Below, piece after piece: positions 55,310 to 63,892 of a DNA stretch of 64,000 nucleotides; within the stretch, counting starts at the first letter, position 1; every line of letters begins with the position of its first letter. Under the pieces are notes generated by a model that had not been told where the DNA came from, made no database searches, and worked only from the letters and a program-made list of their open reading frames with translations. The stretch lies in NCBI RefSeq assembly GCF_900100175.1, contig NZ_FNEM01000002.1, positions 124,001-188,000 of the forward strand, written 5' to 3'. Made by a program: the position numbers and the translations under genes. This stretch comes from Ferrimonas sediminum. GTDB lineage: Bacteria > Pseudomonadota > Gammaproteobacteria > Enterobacterales > Shewanellaceae.

Positions 55310-56161
55310 ATGAATCGTAAGTCCCTGGGAGTCGCACTCGTGGCACTGTTATTGAGTGCCTGTTCCCTCGTCGAATACAACACCAATGACAATACCGTCT
55401 CCAGCAGTCTGGTCAGTTTCCTCTATCCGGATGAACAGAGCCGGGTCGAACATCAGCCGGATCTGCCCAGGCTGACGCTGCCGGTAAAAGTGGGCGTAAG
55501 CTTCGTTCCATCCGGCAGCTGGCAGGATCACGCCATGAGCGACGCCGAGCAGATGGCCTTGCTGGAACAGATAAAGGGCGCGTTTACCCAGTACGATTAC
55601 ATCGATCGCATTGAGGTGATTCCCAGCACCTATCTGAAAACCGGCAAAGGCTTCGACACCCTGGACCAGCTATCACGACTGTACGACATCGATGTGATGG
55701 CGCTGGTCTCCTACGACCAAATAACCAAGAGCCAGGAGAACACCGCCTCGCTGCTGTACTGGACCATTGTCGGCCTGTACCTGATTGAAGGAAACGATCA
55801 CTCCAGCCAGACCTTCGTCGACACCGCCGTGTTTGATATTCGAAGCCGTACCCTGCTGTTCCGGGCGCCTGGCCTGAGCAAACTGGACGCCAGTTCCACC
55901 GCCGTACACCGCAAAGGCGAGCTGGACAAGCTGTCCATGGAAGGCTTCACTCTCGCCGTGGAACAGATGACCCTTAATCTGGACAAGGAGCTGCACCGCT
56001 TTGAAACCCGGGTGAAGGAGGAGAAGATTGCCAAGGTAGAAACAAGGCCTGGCTACAACGGCAGTAGCCTGGGAGGCGGTACGTTGCTGACCGCAATCGC
56101 ACTGCTGGGCTGGCGTCGTCGCTACCTGTCGAGGGGACTCCCTAAGGGCGCAAACCGATAA
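55310..56161 (+). CDS. Rhombotarget lipoprotein with GlyGly-CTERM-type sorting tail
   Basis: 283-residue lipoprotein (lipobox LSAC). The body (VSFVPSGSWQDHAMSDAEQMALLEQIKGAFTQYDYIDRIEVIPSTYL..., LSRLYDIDVMALVSYDQ) matches the rhombotarget lipoprotein family. The C-terminus has the tripartite tail expected of rhombosortase substrates: Gly-rich GSSLGGG, a hydrophobic segment TLLTAIALLGW and a basic cluster RRRYLSRG. It therefore seems to carry both an N-terminal lipid anchor and a C-terminal processing signal. No rhombosortase gene is in the window. GGAG precedes the ATG. Confidence 0.85.
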   Translation: MNRKSLGVALVALLLSACSLVEYNTNDNTVSSSLVSFLYPDEQSRVEHQPDLPRLTLPVKVGVSFVPSGSWQDHAMSDAEQMALLEQIKGAFTQYDYIDRIEVIPSTYLKTGKGFDTLDQLSRLYDIDVMALVSYDQITKSQENTASLLYWTIVGLYLIEGNDHSSQTFVDTAVFDIRSRTLLFRAPGLSKLDASSTAVHRKGELDKLSMEGFTLAVEQMTLNLDKELHRFETRVKEEKIAKVETRPGYNGSSLGGGTLLTAIALLGWRRRYLSRGLPKGANR

Positions 56162-56181
56162 ACCACCGACCTTATCCTACA

Positions 56182-56208
56182 ACAACGCCGGCATCGCGCC
56201 GGCGTTGT
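56182..56208. terminator. Hairpin between convergent genes at 56.2 kb
   Basis: Perfect 11-bp stem ACAACGCCGGC/GCCGGCGTTGT with a 5-base loop and no clear T tract. Between the rhombotarget gene and the convergent permease gene, so probably a weak terminator for both. Confidence 0.5.
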
Positions 56209-56217
56209 CGTATTGCC

Positions 56218-57288
56218 TCAGGCAAACAGGAAGGAGTACAGGAACCCGGCACCGATGGCCATGGTCAGGATCACGGTGACAAACGCCGCAATCATCTGGT
56301 TCTTGAAGATCGATTTCAGCAGAATCACCTCGGTCAGGCTGGCTCCGGCACTGCCGATGATCAATGCCATCACCGACCCCAGCGCCATCCCTTTGGCCAC
56401 CAGTGCCGAACTCAGAGGAATCACCGCCTCGGCCCGAATGTACAGCGGAATACCGATAACCGCGGCCACCGGAATGGCATACCAGTTACCGTCACCGGCA
56501 TACTTGGCAATCAGATCGGTGGGGATAAAGCCGTAGATCAACGCCCCCAGGGAGATGCCCAGCATTAGGTAAGGAAACACCTGCTTAAAGTCTTTCCAGG
56601 TCGCGTGCCACAGACGCAGCCAACGATTGTCCTTGGCCTCCTCTACGCTGCCACAGGCAGTGGCAGCGCCACAACCGCCAGCATCCACCGTCACTTGCGG
56701 CTCGGCGGACGCGCAGCAACGGCTGACCGCCTGAGGGGCCGGGGCGCTATCACAACACCCACCGCTGGCTTTCTTTGGTACCGGTTCGCCACAGCCCCCG
56801 CTGCTGCCGCAACTGCCGCCACTGCCGACGGCTTCATAGGCTTCCGGCTTAACATAGCGCTCAAAGCCCAACTTCTCCAACAGGATGCCGGCAGTGACCG
56901 ACACCGCCATCGCCACCACAAAGTAGAACGCCGCCACCTTGATACCAAAGGTCACCACAAACAGACCGATGATCACCGGATTCAGCAACGGGCTGGAGAA
57001 CAGAAACACCATCATCGGTCCAAAGCCCGCTCTGGCCCGAAGCAACCCTTTGAGGAACGGAATGGTAGAGCAGGAGCAGAACGGGGTAATGGATCCCAGT
57101 AACGCCGCCACAATGTAGCCCTTGCCCTTACGGGAACTCAGGATCGACTGAATCTTTTCCGGAGTCAGAAACTCCTGCAGCACCCCCACCAGGTAGCTGA
57201 TCACCAGAAACAGGATGATCAGTTCGGTGGCAAGAAAGGCAAACATGTTGGCCGCCTCTTTGGCCATGGTCATCAATTCGGGACTCAT
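56218..57288 (-). CDS. SO_0444-type permease (putative Cu/Zn efflux) with Cys-rich cytoplasmic loop
   Basis: 356-residue permease of the UPF0718/DUF318 group. Two membrane halves (ITPFCSCSTIPFLKGLLRARAGFGPMMVFLFSSPLLNP in the first, AVIGIPLYIRAEAVIPLSSALVAKG and IGSAGASLTEVILLKSIF in the second) are joined by a loop of about 65 residues with eight cysteines, two as CC pairs. Such loops mark the SO_0444 family of Cu/Zn efflux transporters; related proteins are linked to arsenic. I start at the ATG at 57288, with GAGAG 8 bases upstream; in-frame starts at 57306 (ATG) and 57351 (TTG) are possible. No ArsR regulator is adjacent. Confidence 0.82.
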   Translation of the reverse strand: MSPELMTMAKEAANMFAFLATELIILFLVISYLVGVLQEFLTPEKIQSILSSRKGKGYIVAALLGSITPFCSCSTIPFLKGLLRARAGFGPMMVFLFSSPLLNPVIIGLFVVTFGIKVAAFYFVVAMAVSVTAGILLEKLGFERYVKPEAYEAVGSGGSCGSSGGCGEPVPKKASGGCCDSAPAPQAVSRCCASAEPQVTVDAGGCGAATACGSVEEAKDNRWLRLWHATWKDFKQVFPYLMLGISLGALIYGFIPTDLIAKYAGDGNWYAIPVAAVIGIPLYIRAEAVIPLSSALVAKGMALGSVMALIIGSAGASLTEVILLKSIFKNQMIAAFVTVILTMAIGAGFLYSFLFA

Positions 57289-57322
57289 AATAATGCTCTC
57301 AATCATTTCGAAGAATGTCGAA

Positions 57323-57342
57323 ATATTAGTGCCCGCTAATAT
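57323..57342. promoter_or_regulatory. Palindrome upstream of the Cys-rich permease, candidate metal-regulator operator
   Basis: ATATTAG-TGCCCG-CTAATAT, perfect 7-bp arms with a 6-base spacer, 35 bases before the chosen start codon. Size and AT-rich arms fit an ArsR/SmtB-type operator. A second weaker repeat (TTCGA/TCGAA) lies at 57307-57322. Confidence 0.45.
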
Positions 57343-57614
57343 CGCCGTCAAGTGGTTATTTCCATAGTTTTGGAATTAATGAATATCTTATTGAAAATAA
57401 ATGAATAAGAGTTTTGCGATTACCGCAGAAAAGCGTTCAATATCGAAGGCAATGACAATGAGTTCACCGACAACCTTGGCAAGCAGCGCTTCGGTGATTC
57501 CTGTTTAGCGCCGATCTGGCATGCATGTTCTAGCTTGAACCGGCGGCAAATTTGCGGCCGTCAATTCCCGGCCTATGCTAGACTGGCGCCTCGTCATTCA
57601 GCAAGGCTGCCATC

Positions 57615-57866
57615 ATGAGCCAAACCCAACCCAATAACCCCCTGCACGGCGTTAAGCTGCAAACCATCGTCGAGGATCTGGCCGAATATTATGGCTGGGC
57701 CGAACTGGGTCGTCGCATTCCGGTCAACTGCTTCAACAGCAACCCGTCGGTGAAATCCAGTCTTAAGTTTCTGCGCCGCACTCCCTGGGCCAGAGACAGA
57801 GTCGAGCAACTGTATCTGGACTCGCTGCAGGACATCCACGAGTGGCGACAGCACAGCCAGGAGTGA
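57615..57866 (+). CDS. VF530 family DNA-binding protein (DUF2132)
   Basis: 83-residue protein with the complete family core: [62 protein letters not shown] structure of Vibrio fischeri VF530 is known as a small alpha-helical DNA-binding-like fold, related to a SWIB-like helical module. Its cellular role is not established. Stands alone. Confidence 0.9.
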   Translation: MSQTQPNNPLHGVKLQTIVEDLAEYYGWAELGRRIPVNCFNSNPSVKSSLKFLRRTPWARDRVEQLYLDSLQDIHEWRQHSQE

Positions 57867-57975
57867 AACAACTGGTAAAACCAGTTGAGTTGCCAGTCAT
57901 CGACACTTGTTCGCACCGAGCCGACCTGTTATCACTGCTGGCAACCCTTTATCAACTCATAAGAAGTCGCTGTTT

Positions 57976-58539
57976 ATGAAGACACTTACCCTTATTGCCG
58001 CCCTTACCGCCAGCCTGTCTTTTTCCGCTCATGCCGCCACCGATATCGCCGGTGTCAGCGTCAACGACCAGATCCAGCTGCAGGGCAAGCCGCTGAACCT
58101 CAGCGGTGCAGGCATCCGCTCCAAGTTCTTCATGGATCTGTACGTCGGCTCCCTCTACAGCGCCGCCGACCCGGTGGACGCCGACAGCGTTATCCACGGT
58201 GAGCACGCCAGCGCCATCCGTCTCAATATCGTTTCCGGGCTGATCACCTCCGACAAGATGATCGACACCATCGAAGAGGGCTTTGAAAACGCCGCCGGCG
58301 ACGACTTCGATGCCCTCAGGCCACAAATCGACCGCTTCATCGCCGTTTTCAATGACAAGATCGTCGAAGGGGATCAGTTCACCCTGCTGTCCCTGCCCGG
58401 CGCCGGGATCGAGGCGTATAAAAATGGTCAGTTGCTGACCCTGGTGGAGGGGGAGCGCTTCCGCCAGGCGCTGCTGGGGATCTGGCTGGGCAATAAACCC
58501 GCCGATAAGGACCTCAAGCAGGAGATGCTGGGCCAGTAA
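57976..58539 (+). CDS. Exported chalcone-isomerase-like protein
   Basis: 187-residue protein with a signal peptide of about 20 residues (LIAALTASLSFSAHA). The chalcone isomerase-like domain is seen in LNLSGAGIRSKFFMDLYVGSLYS and LSLPGAGIEAYKNGQLLTLVEGERFRQALLGIWLG. Bacterial homologues bind fatty acids or have unknown roles; the flavonoid reaction is not implied. The ATG at 57976 is chosen for the signal peptide; the upstream ATG at 57907 would precede it with 23 polar residues. Terminator at 58563. Confidence 0.88.
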   Translation: MKTLTLIAALTASLSFSAHAATDIAGVSVNDQIQLQGKPLNLSGAGIRSKFFMDLYVGSLYSAADPVDADSVIHGEHASAIRLNIVSGLITSDKMIDTIEEGFENAAGDDFDALRPQIDRFIAVFNDKIVEGDQFTLLSLPGAGIEAYKNGQLLTLVEGERFRQALLGIWLGNKPADKDLKQEMLGQ

Positions 58540-58562
58540 GTCTATATCACCTTCCTCTTTAG

Positions 58563-58590
58563 AAGCGGACGCCGGCGCGTCCGCTTTTTT
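58563..58590 (+). terminator. Terminator after the chalcone-isomerase-like gene
   Basis: AAGCGGACGC-CGGC-GCGTCCGCTT followed by T, ending at the stop codon of the convergent tetR-type gene. Confidence 0.9.
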
Positions 58591-59211
58591 CTACCGGCCC
58601 GGCGGCCGGTACCCCGTCAGAAACAGTGTCACCGTCTGCTTCAGGTACTCGCAGCGTTGCTGGTCGTCCATCGCTTTCTCCAGTCCCAGTTCACCACGCA
58701 TCTTATCCATGGTCTGCAGCATCAACAGCAGTTGCTGCGCTGCAAACAGGCTGTTGGGGATCGCCAGGATACCGCGCTGGTTCAACTGAGTCAGGTACCC
58801 CAGCATCAGCTCCTGCATGCGGCTGGGGCCGGCGCCGTAGTACAGTTCAGATAACTCCGGATGGGTCTCGGCGCTGCGAACGCAGGAACAATAGATATGA
58901 CGCGCCTCGGGGCCGAGAACCATGTCGCTGAATCTGTGAGCAAAATCCAACAGCACCTCGGCCGGATCGGCATCGAGATCGAACCCCTCCGGGGTCATCT
59001 GATGGCTGCTGCAACGACTCTCGATGCAGTGGACAAACAGGTCATCTTTGTTGCCAAAGTGTGAATACACCGTCTGTTTGGATACGCCGGCTCGTTCGGC
59101 CACTTCATCCATCGAGGTAGTTTCCAGCCCGTTCTGCATAAAGAGTTCGGTGGCGGCTTCCAATATCTGACAGCGTTTTTTGCTCTTTCTGTCGCAACCT
59201 GCTGATCCCAT
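58591..59211 (-). CDS. TetR/AcrR family repressor of the adjacent RND pump
   Basis: 206-residue regulator. N-terminal helix-turn-helix: RCQILEAATELFMQNGLETTSMDEVAERAGVSKQTVYSHFGNKDDLF. The C-terminal domain is of the AefR-like type (PEARHIYCSCVRSAETHPELSELYY). It is divergent from the RND pump genes, with a triple half-site operator between them, the standard layout for a local repressor. Ligand unknown. Confidence 0.92.
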   Translation of the reverse strand: MGSAGCDRKSKKRCQILEAATELFMQNGLETTSMDEVAERAGVSKQTVYSHFGNKDDLFVHCIESRCSSHQMTPEGFDLDADPAEVLLDFAHRFSDMVLGPEARHIYCSCVRSAETHPELSELYYGAGPSRMQELMLGYLTQLNQRGILAIPNSLFAAQQLLLMLQTMDKMRGELGLEKAMDDQQRCEYLKQTVTLFLTGYRPPGR

Positions 59212-59258
59212 AAGCCCTCACAAAAGAGTTACAACCAGTTTACAAATCATACTGGACA

Positions 59259-59296
59259 GTCTAGTTTGATTCTACCAAACTAGACTCACTAGTCTA
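59259..59296. promoter_or_regulatory. TetR-type operator with three half-sites
   Basis: GTCTAGTTTG (59259-59268) and CAAACTAGAC (59276-59285) form a perfect 10-bp inverted repeat with 7-base spacer; TAGACT-CACT-AGTCTA (59281-59296) makes a second palindrome sharing the middle half-site. It lies between the divergent tetR-type gene and the pump operon. Confidence 0.75.
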
Positions 59297-59313
59297 ATTG
59301 TAAAGTGGTTGTT

Positions 59314-60441
59314 ATGACAAGATTCCAATGGCTGACGGCCACGCTGCTGGCCCTGCCCCTCAGCGGCTGTCAACAACAGATTCCGCAAACGCCCGAAAAG
59401 GCGCCCACCGAGGTGTACGCCCAGTCGATTCAGATGCAAAACAGCTACCCGGTTACGCACCGGTTTGTCGGCAGGGTCTACCACCCGCTCACCAGTGAGA
59501 TCGGCTTTGAACCGGCGGGCACCGTCGACCAGATTGCCGTCGACCTAGGGCAAAAAGTCACTCAGGGGCAACCCCTGGCCACGCTGGATACTCGGCTGCT
59601 GCACAGTGAGGCGGATCAGCTTCGGGCCTCTCTGGCACAGAACCAAGCCGATCTGTCCCTGACTCAGGCCACCCTCAAGCGACAGTTGTCATTGTCCAAA
59701 CAGGGCTACCAGTCGGAACAGCAGTTGGACGAGCTGCGCAGCCAGAAAGCCCAGTTGCAGGCCCGGCGCCAGCAGCTACAGGCCAACCTGCAATCGGTGG
59801 GCATTCGATTGCAGAAAAGCACCCTCACCGCCCCCTACGCCGGCACCATAGTCCAGCGTCATCTGACTCAGGGTCAGGTCACCGGCAATGGCCAGCCCGC
59901 CTTTACCCTGGTGCCCGACGGCGCTGCCGAAGCCCGGGTCGGATTACCGGTGCGGCTGCTGTCACGGCTGCCTCTGGACCACCCCTGGCGCGCCAGCATC
60001 GACGGCCGGCCCCTGACGCTGGACTACATCGGCCGCAGCGCCGAGGTCGATCCTGCCACCCGAACCGTCACCCTCAGGTTTGCCCTGGGCCCGGAGCAGA
60101 GATTGCTCAATGGTCAGCTGATGTACCTGGAGGTCGAGGAGCAGATCACCGCCACTAACGCCCGCGTGCCGTTGACGGCACTGACCGCGGGGCTGCGGGG
60201 TCTGTGGAATCTGTATGTACTGGAAGACCTCGGCGACGACAACTATCAGGTCGGCCGCCGCGACATTCGGGTGCTGCACGCCGACCAACACCACGCCTGG
60301 GTCGCAGGCGCCATCGACAATGACGATCGCCTGATCAGCACCGGGCTGCAACGGCTGGTCAGCGGTCAACGGGTCACCGTCATCGGCGATCAGTCCCAGA
60401 TGGTGGTCAGCCAGGCCGCCGCCACGGAGGCCGCGTTGTGA
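59314..60441 (+). CDS. RND efflux periplasmic adaptor (membrane fusion protein), lipoprotein
   Basis: 375-residue adaptor with a lipoprotein signal (lipobox LSGC). Order: barrel-sandwich half-motif (GFEPAGTVDQIAVDLGQKVTQGQPLATLD), alpha-helical hairpin coiled coil (about residues 95-165, Gln-rich), second half-motif (STLTAPYAGTIVQRHLTQGQVT), beta-barrel and membrane-proximal domains. It links the inner-membrane pump to an outer-membrane channel. The ATG at 59314 is preferred to a GTG three codons earlier. The stop overlaps the pump start by 4 bases. Confidence 0.92.
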   Translation: MTRFQWLTATLLALPLSGCQQQIPQTPEKAPTEVYAQSIQMQNSYPVTHRFVGRVYHPLTSEIGFEPAGTVDQIAVDLGQKVTQGQPLATLDTRLLHSEADQLRASLAQNQADLSLTQATLKRQLSLSKQGYQSEQQLDELRSQKAQLQARRQQLQANLQSVGIRLQKSTLTAPYAGTIVQRHLTQGQVTGNGQPAFTLVPDGAAEARVGLPVRLLSRLPLDHPWRASIDGRPLTLDYIGRSAEVDPATRTVTLRFALGPEQRLLNGQLMYLEVEEQITATNARVPLTALTAGLRGLWNLYVLEDLGDDNYQVGRRDIRVLHADQHHAWVAGAIDNDDRLISTGLQRLVSGQRVTVIGDQSQMVVSQAAATEAAL

Positions 60442-63400
60442 TTCGGGCCCTGGTTCAAAATCCCAGGGTCGCCGCCCTGCTGACGGTGCTGCTTCTGGTC
60501 AGCGGCCTGAGTGCCCTGTCTAACCTGCCGCGCACCGAAGACCCCAACCTCACCAACCGGGTGGCGGCCGTCATCACCCCCTACCCCGGTGCCACCGCAG
60601 AGCGGGTCGAAGCCCTGGTCACCGAGCCACTGGAAGCCTCGCTGCGGCAACTGGACGAGATTAAAACCCTCACCTCCACCTCCCGTCCCGGCATATCAGT
60701 GGTCACCATCGAGCTTCAGGACCGGGTCATGGACGCCGATCCGGTCTGGTCCCGGGCCCGCGATCTGATCGCCGATACCGCCCCGACGCTGCCTCAGGGA
60801 ACCGCCGCCCCGGCGCTGGACGATCAATTGGCCTACGCCTTTACCCGCATCTTTGCCTTTACCTGGCAGGGAGAGGGACAGACTGACGCCACCATTTTGG
60901 GTCGGTACGCCGACGAGCTGGCCAGTCGTCTGCGCCTGGTACCGGGCACCGATTTCGTTAAGGTGCTGGGAAAGATGGAGGAGGAGATTCTGGTCAGCAT
61001 CGATGACGCCGAGTTGTATGCGCTGGGCCTCTCCATCGACGATCTTGCCGCCCAGATTCGGGCCGCCGACAGCAAAACCGCGTCAGGCAACCTCGAGGGC
61101 GACCGCATACGGGCGCAGCTGGAGGTCTCCGGCGAACTGGTGTCACTCAACCGCATTCGCCAGGTGCCGCTGCGACCGGGCGACCAGCTGCAGACCCTGA
61201 GGGTCATGGACGTGGCCAGTGTCAGCCGCAGCGCAAAATGGCCGCCTCAGGAGCTGGTACTCAGCCAGGGGCAACAGGGGGTGCTGGTCGCGGTACGCAT
61301 GTTACCGGACACCCGCATCGACCGCTGGAACGCCCAGGTGCAACAGACGCTGGACCAACTGACGCCGCAGCTGTCTGGCAATGTCAACCTCGACACCCGG
61401 TTTAATCAGCAGGGTTACACCGAGATTCGTCTCAACGAGCTGATGGGTAATCTGGGGCTGGGTTTTCTGCTGATTCTGGCGGTACTGCTGATCACCCTGG
61501 GCTGGCGCAGTGCCCTGCTGGTGGCCTTTGCCCTGCCGGTCACCGTGTTGTTCACCCTGTTCTGCATGCAACTGTATGGCCTGCCGATTCACCAGATGTC
61601 GGTTACCGGCCTGGTGGTGGCTCTGGGGATCATGGTGGACAACGCCATTGTGGTGGTAGACGCCATCGGTCAACGCCGCAGCCGCGGCATGAATGCCGTC
61701 GAAGCGGTAACGGCCACGGTTCGCCAGTTCTGGCTGCCGCTGCTCAGCTCCACCCTGACCACGGTGCTGGCATTTGCCCCCATCTTCCTGATGCCCGGCC
61801 CGGCCGGTGAGTTTGTCGGCGGCATTGCCTTGGCCGTCAGCTTTGCCCTGGTGGGTTCCTATCTGATATCCCTGACCCTGATCGCCGGCCTGGGCGGCCG
61901 CTTTATCGGCCCCAGGCAGGGCCACCACTGGTGGCAACAGGGGATTACTCTACCCAGGCTGGGGCAGGCGCTGCGCCGCACCCTGACCATCGCCCTCGCC
62001 TGGCCTAAGCTGACACTGCTGGCGATGCTGTTGATGCCAGCCACCGGGTTCTGGGCCGCCGGCCAGATGACAGAACAGTTTTTTCCCGCTGCCGATCGGG
62101 ACATGTTTCACATTGAGGTGTTCATGCCCCAGCAAGCCAGTCTGCCCAATACCGTCAATGCGGTCAGCGACCTCGATAACTGGCTGCGCCAACAACCGGG
62201 CATCGAACAGACCACCTGGACCTTTGGCCGCAACAGCCCGTCGTTCTACTACAACCTGATGCAGCGGCATCGCGGCGTCGCCAACTACGCCCAGGGGATG
62301 ATCACCGCCACCGACTTCGAGGTGGCCAACCGGCTGATTCCGCAACTGCAGAACCAGCTGGACGCCCGTCACCCGCAGATGCAGATTCTGGTTCGTAAGC
62401 TGGAGCAGGGCCCGCCGTTCAACGCCCCCATTGAGCTGCGGGTTTATGGCCCTGAGCTGGATCAGCTGACCCTGTTGGGGGACCGACTGAGGCTGCTGTT
62501 GAACCGGCAGCAGGACATCACCCAGACCCGGGCCACGCTCACCAGCGGTGCCGCCCGGGTTAAACTGGCCATCGACGAGGAGGCCAGCCTGGCCAACGGC
62601 CTAACCCTGGTCCAGGTGGCCAGACAATTGCGTGCCTCCATGGATGGCGCCGTCGGCGGTACGGTTCTGGAGGGGGTCGAAAACCTGCCGGTACGGGTGC
62701 GGCTCAACGCCCAGGATCGCAATCAGGCAGCGGATCTGGGCTCGGTACAGCTGATCAGCGCCTCCCCTAATCCGACCATGTTGCCACTGTCGGCGGTGTC
62801 GCAGATGAGCATCGAGTCCGGTCGGGCCGCCATCCCCAGGCGCAATGGCCAGCGCATCAACAGCATCGAAGGCTACCTGGTAGCCGGTGTTCTGCCCTCA
62901 AAAGTGCTGAATGAGATTGACGCCGAACTGGCCCAATTTCGCCAATCACTGCCGGCGGGGTACCGGCTGGAGATTGGTGGCGAAAGCGCCAAGCGGGATC
63001 AGGCGGTGGCCAAGCTGATGTCCTCGGTCACCATCATCATGGTGCTGCTGATCAGTGTGGTGGTGCTCAGCTTCAACTCCTTCAGACTGACCACGGTGAT
63101 TCTGGCCAGCGCCGGTCAGTCCGCCGGTCTGGGGTTGCTGTCGGTGTACCTGATGGGCTTCCCCTTTGGTTTTAACGTTATCAACGCCCTGATGGGCCTG
63201 GCGGGTCTGGCCATCAACGCGGCCATTGTGATCCTGGCAGAACTGGAGGAGAACCCGAAGGCCAGTGGTGGCGATCCTCAGGCAATCATCGATACCGTGG
63301 TCGGCTGCGGTCGCCACATCGGCTCCACCACCATCACCACCTTCGGCGGTTTCCTGCCGCTGATTCTGGCCGGTGGCGGATTTTGGCCCCCCTTTGCGGT

Positions 63401-63524
63401 GGCCATCGCCGGCGGTACCCTGCTGACCACCTTCCTGTCATTTGTGTTTGTGCCAGCCTGTTATCTGCTGATCCGGGGGCGACGACGCCCCCTAACCCGG
63501 CCGGCTCTCGCGGCAACGGCCTGA
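60438..63524 (+). CDS. RND family efflux pump, inner-membrane transporter
   Basis: 1028-residue proton-driven exporter with the AcrB/HAE-1-like plan: helix 1, first periplasmic domain, helices 2-6, second periplasmic domain, helices 7-12. In helix 4 the proton-relay region reads GIMVDNAIVVVDAIGQ with D401 followed by N402, where AcrB has two aspartates. GTG start coupled to the adaptor gene (GTGA overlap). No outer-membrane channel gene follows, so a TolC-type protein encoded elsewhere is presumably used. Substrate unknown; regulated by the adjacent TetR-type protein. Confidence 0.93.
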   Translation: MIRALVQNPRVAALLTVLLLVSGLSALSNLPRTEDPNLTNRVAAVITPYPGATAERVEALVTEPLEASLRQLDEIKTLTSTSRPGISVVTIELQDRVMDADPVWSRARDLIADTAPTLPQGTAAPALDDQLAYAFTRIFAFTWQGEGQTDATILGRYADELASRLRLVPGTDFVKVLGKMEEEILVSIDDAELYALGLSIDDLAAQIRAADSKTASGNLEGDRIRAQLEVSGELVSLNRIRQVPLRPGDQLQTLRVMDVASVSRSAKWPPQELVLSQGQQGVLVAVRMLPDTRIDRWNAQVQQTLDQLTPQLSGNVNLDTRFNQQGYTEIRLNELMGNLGLGFLLILAVLLITLGWRSALLVAFALPVTVLFTLFCMQLYGLPIHQMSVTGLVVALGIMVDNAIVVVDAIGQRRSRGMNAVEAVTATVRQFWLPLLSSTLTTVLAFAPIFLMPGPAGEFVGGIALAVSFALVGSYLISLTLIAGLGGRFIGPRQGHHWWQQGITLPRLGQALRRTLTIALAWPKLTLLAMLLMPATGFWAAGQMTEQFFPAADRDMFHIEVFMPQQASLPNTVNAVSDLDNWLRQQPGIEQTTWTFGRNSPSFYYNLMQRHRGVANYAQGMITATDFEVANRLIPQLQNQLDARHPQMQILVRKLEQGPPFNAPIELRVYGPELDQLTLLGDRLRLLLNRQQDITQTRATLTSGAARVKLAIDEEASLANGLTLVQVARQLRASMDGAVGGTVLEGVENLPVRVRLNAQDRNQAADLGSVQLISASPNPTMLPLSAVSQMSIESGRAAIPRRNGQRINSIEGYLVAGVLPSKVLNEIDAELAQFRQSLPAGYRLEIGGESAKRDQAVAKLMSSVTIIMVLLISVVVLSFNSFRLTTVILASAGQSAGLGLLSVYLMGFPFGFNVINALMGLAGLAINAAIVILAELEENPKASGGDPQAIIDTVVGCGRHIGSTTITTFGGFLPLILAGGGFWPPFAVAIAGGTLLTTFLSFVFVPACYLLIRGRRRPLTRPALAATA

Positions 63525-63525
63525 C

Positions 63526-63774
63526 TCAGCGACCACTGCCATTGATGATGCGATTGTAGAGCTGATCTTTCAGCTCTACCCGCCGACTCTTCATGCGATT
63601 GAATTCGGTATCACTGGTGGGGACGTCATTCATCTCCAGGCCGCGAATGCGGTGGTCCAGACTGTGATACTCCCTGGCCATCGACGCAAACTCGTCATCC
63701 TGATGCTTAAGGGTGTGGATCCGATCCTTATAATCCGGAAATTCATCCAGCAGGCTGTGGCTTTCTCCAAGCAT
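63526..63774 (-). CDS. YdcH family protein (DUF465)
   Basis: 82-residue, highly charged helical protein. The DUF465 core is clear: HSLLDEFPDYKDRIHTLKHQDDEFASMAREYHSLDHRIRGLE, then a second helix FNRMKSRRVELKDQLYNRI that pairs back. Function unknown. Its stop codon is one base from the stop of the convergent RND pump gene. GGAG lies 4-8 bases before the ATG. Confidence 0.88.
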   Translation of the reverse strand: MLGESHSLLDEFPDYKDRIHTLKHQDDEFASMAREYHSLDHRIRGLEMNDVPTSDTEFNRMKSRRVELKDQLYNRIINGSGR

Positions 63775-63892
63775 GGCGGGCTCCTTTGTGTGAGCGTGAA
63801 CAGTGCTATAAAGTTAGTCAAGGATCGTCATCACTACCAGAGCCCATGACTTCCGGCGCCCCGCCACACCCACACAAAGAAGCTAACTGTCT

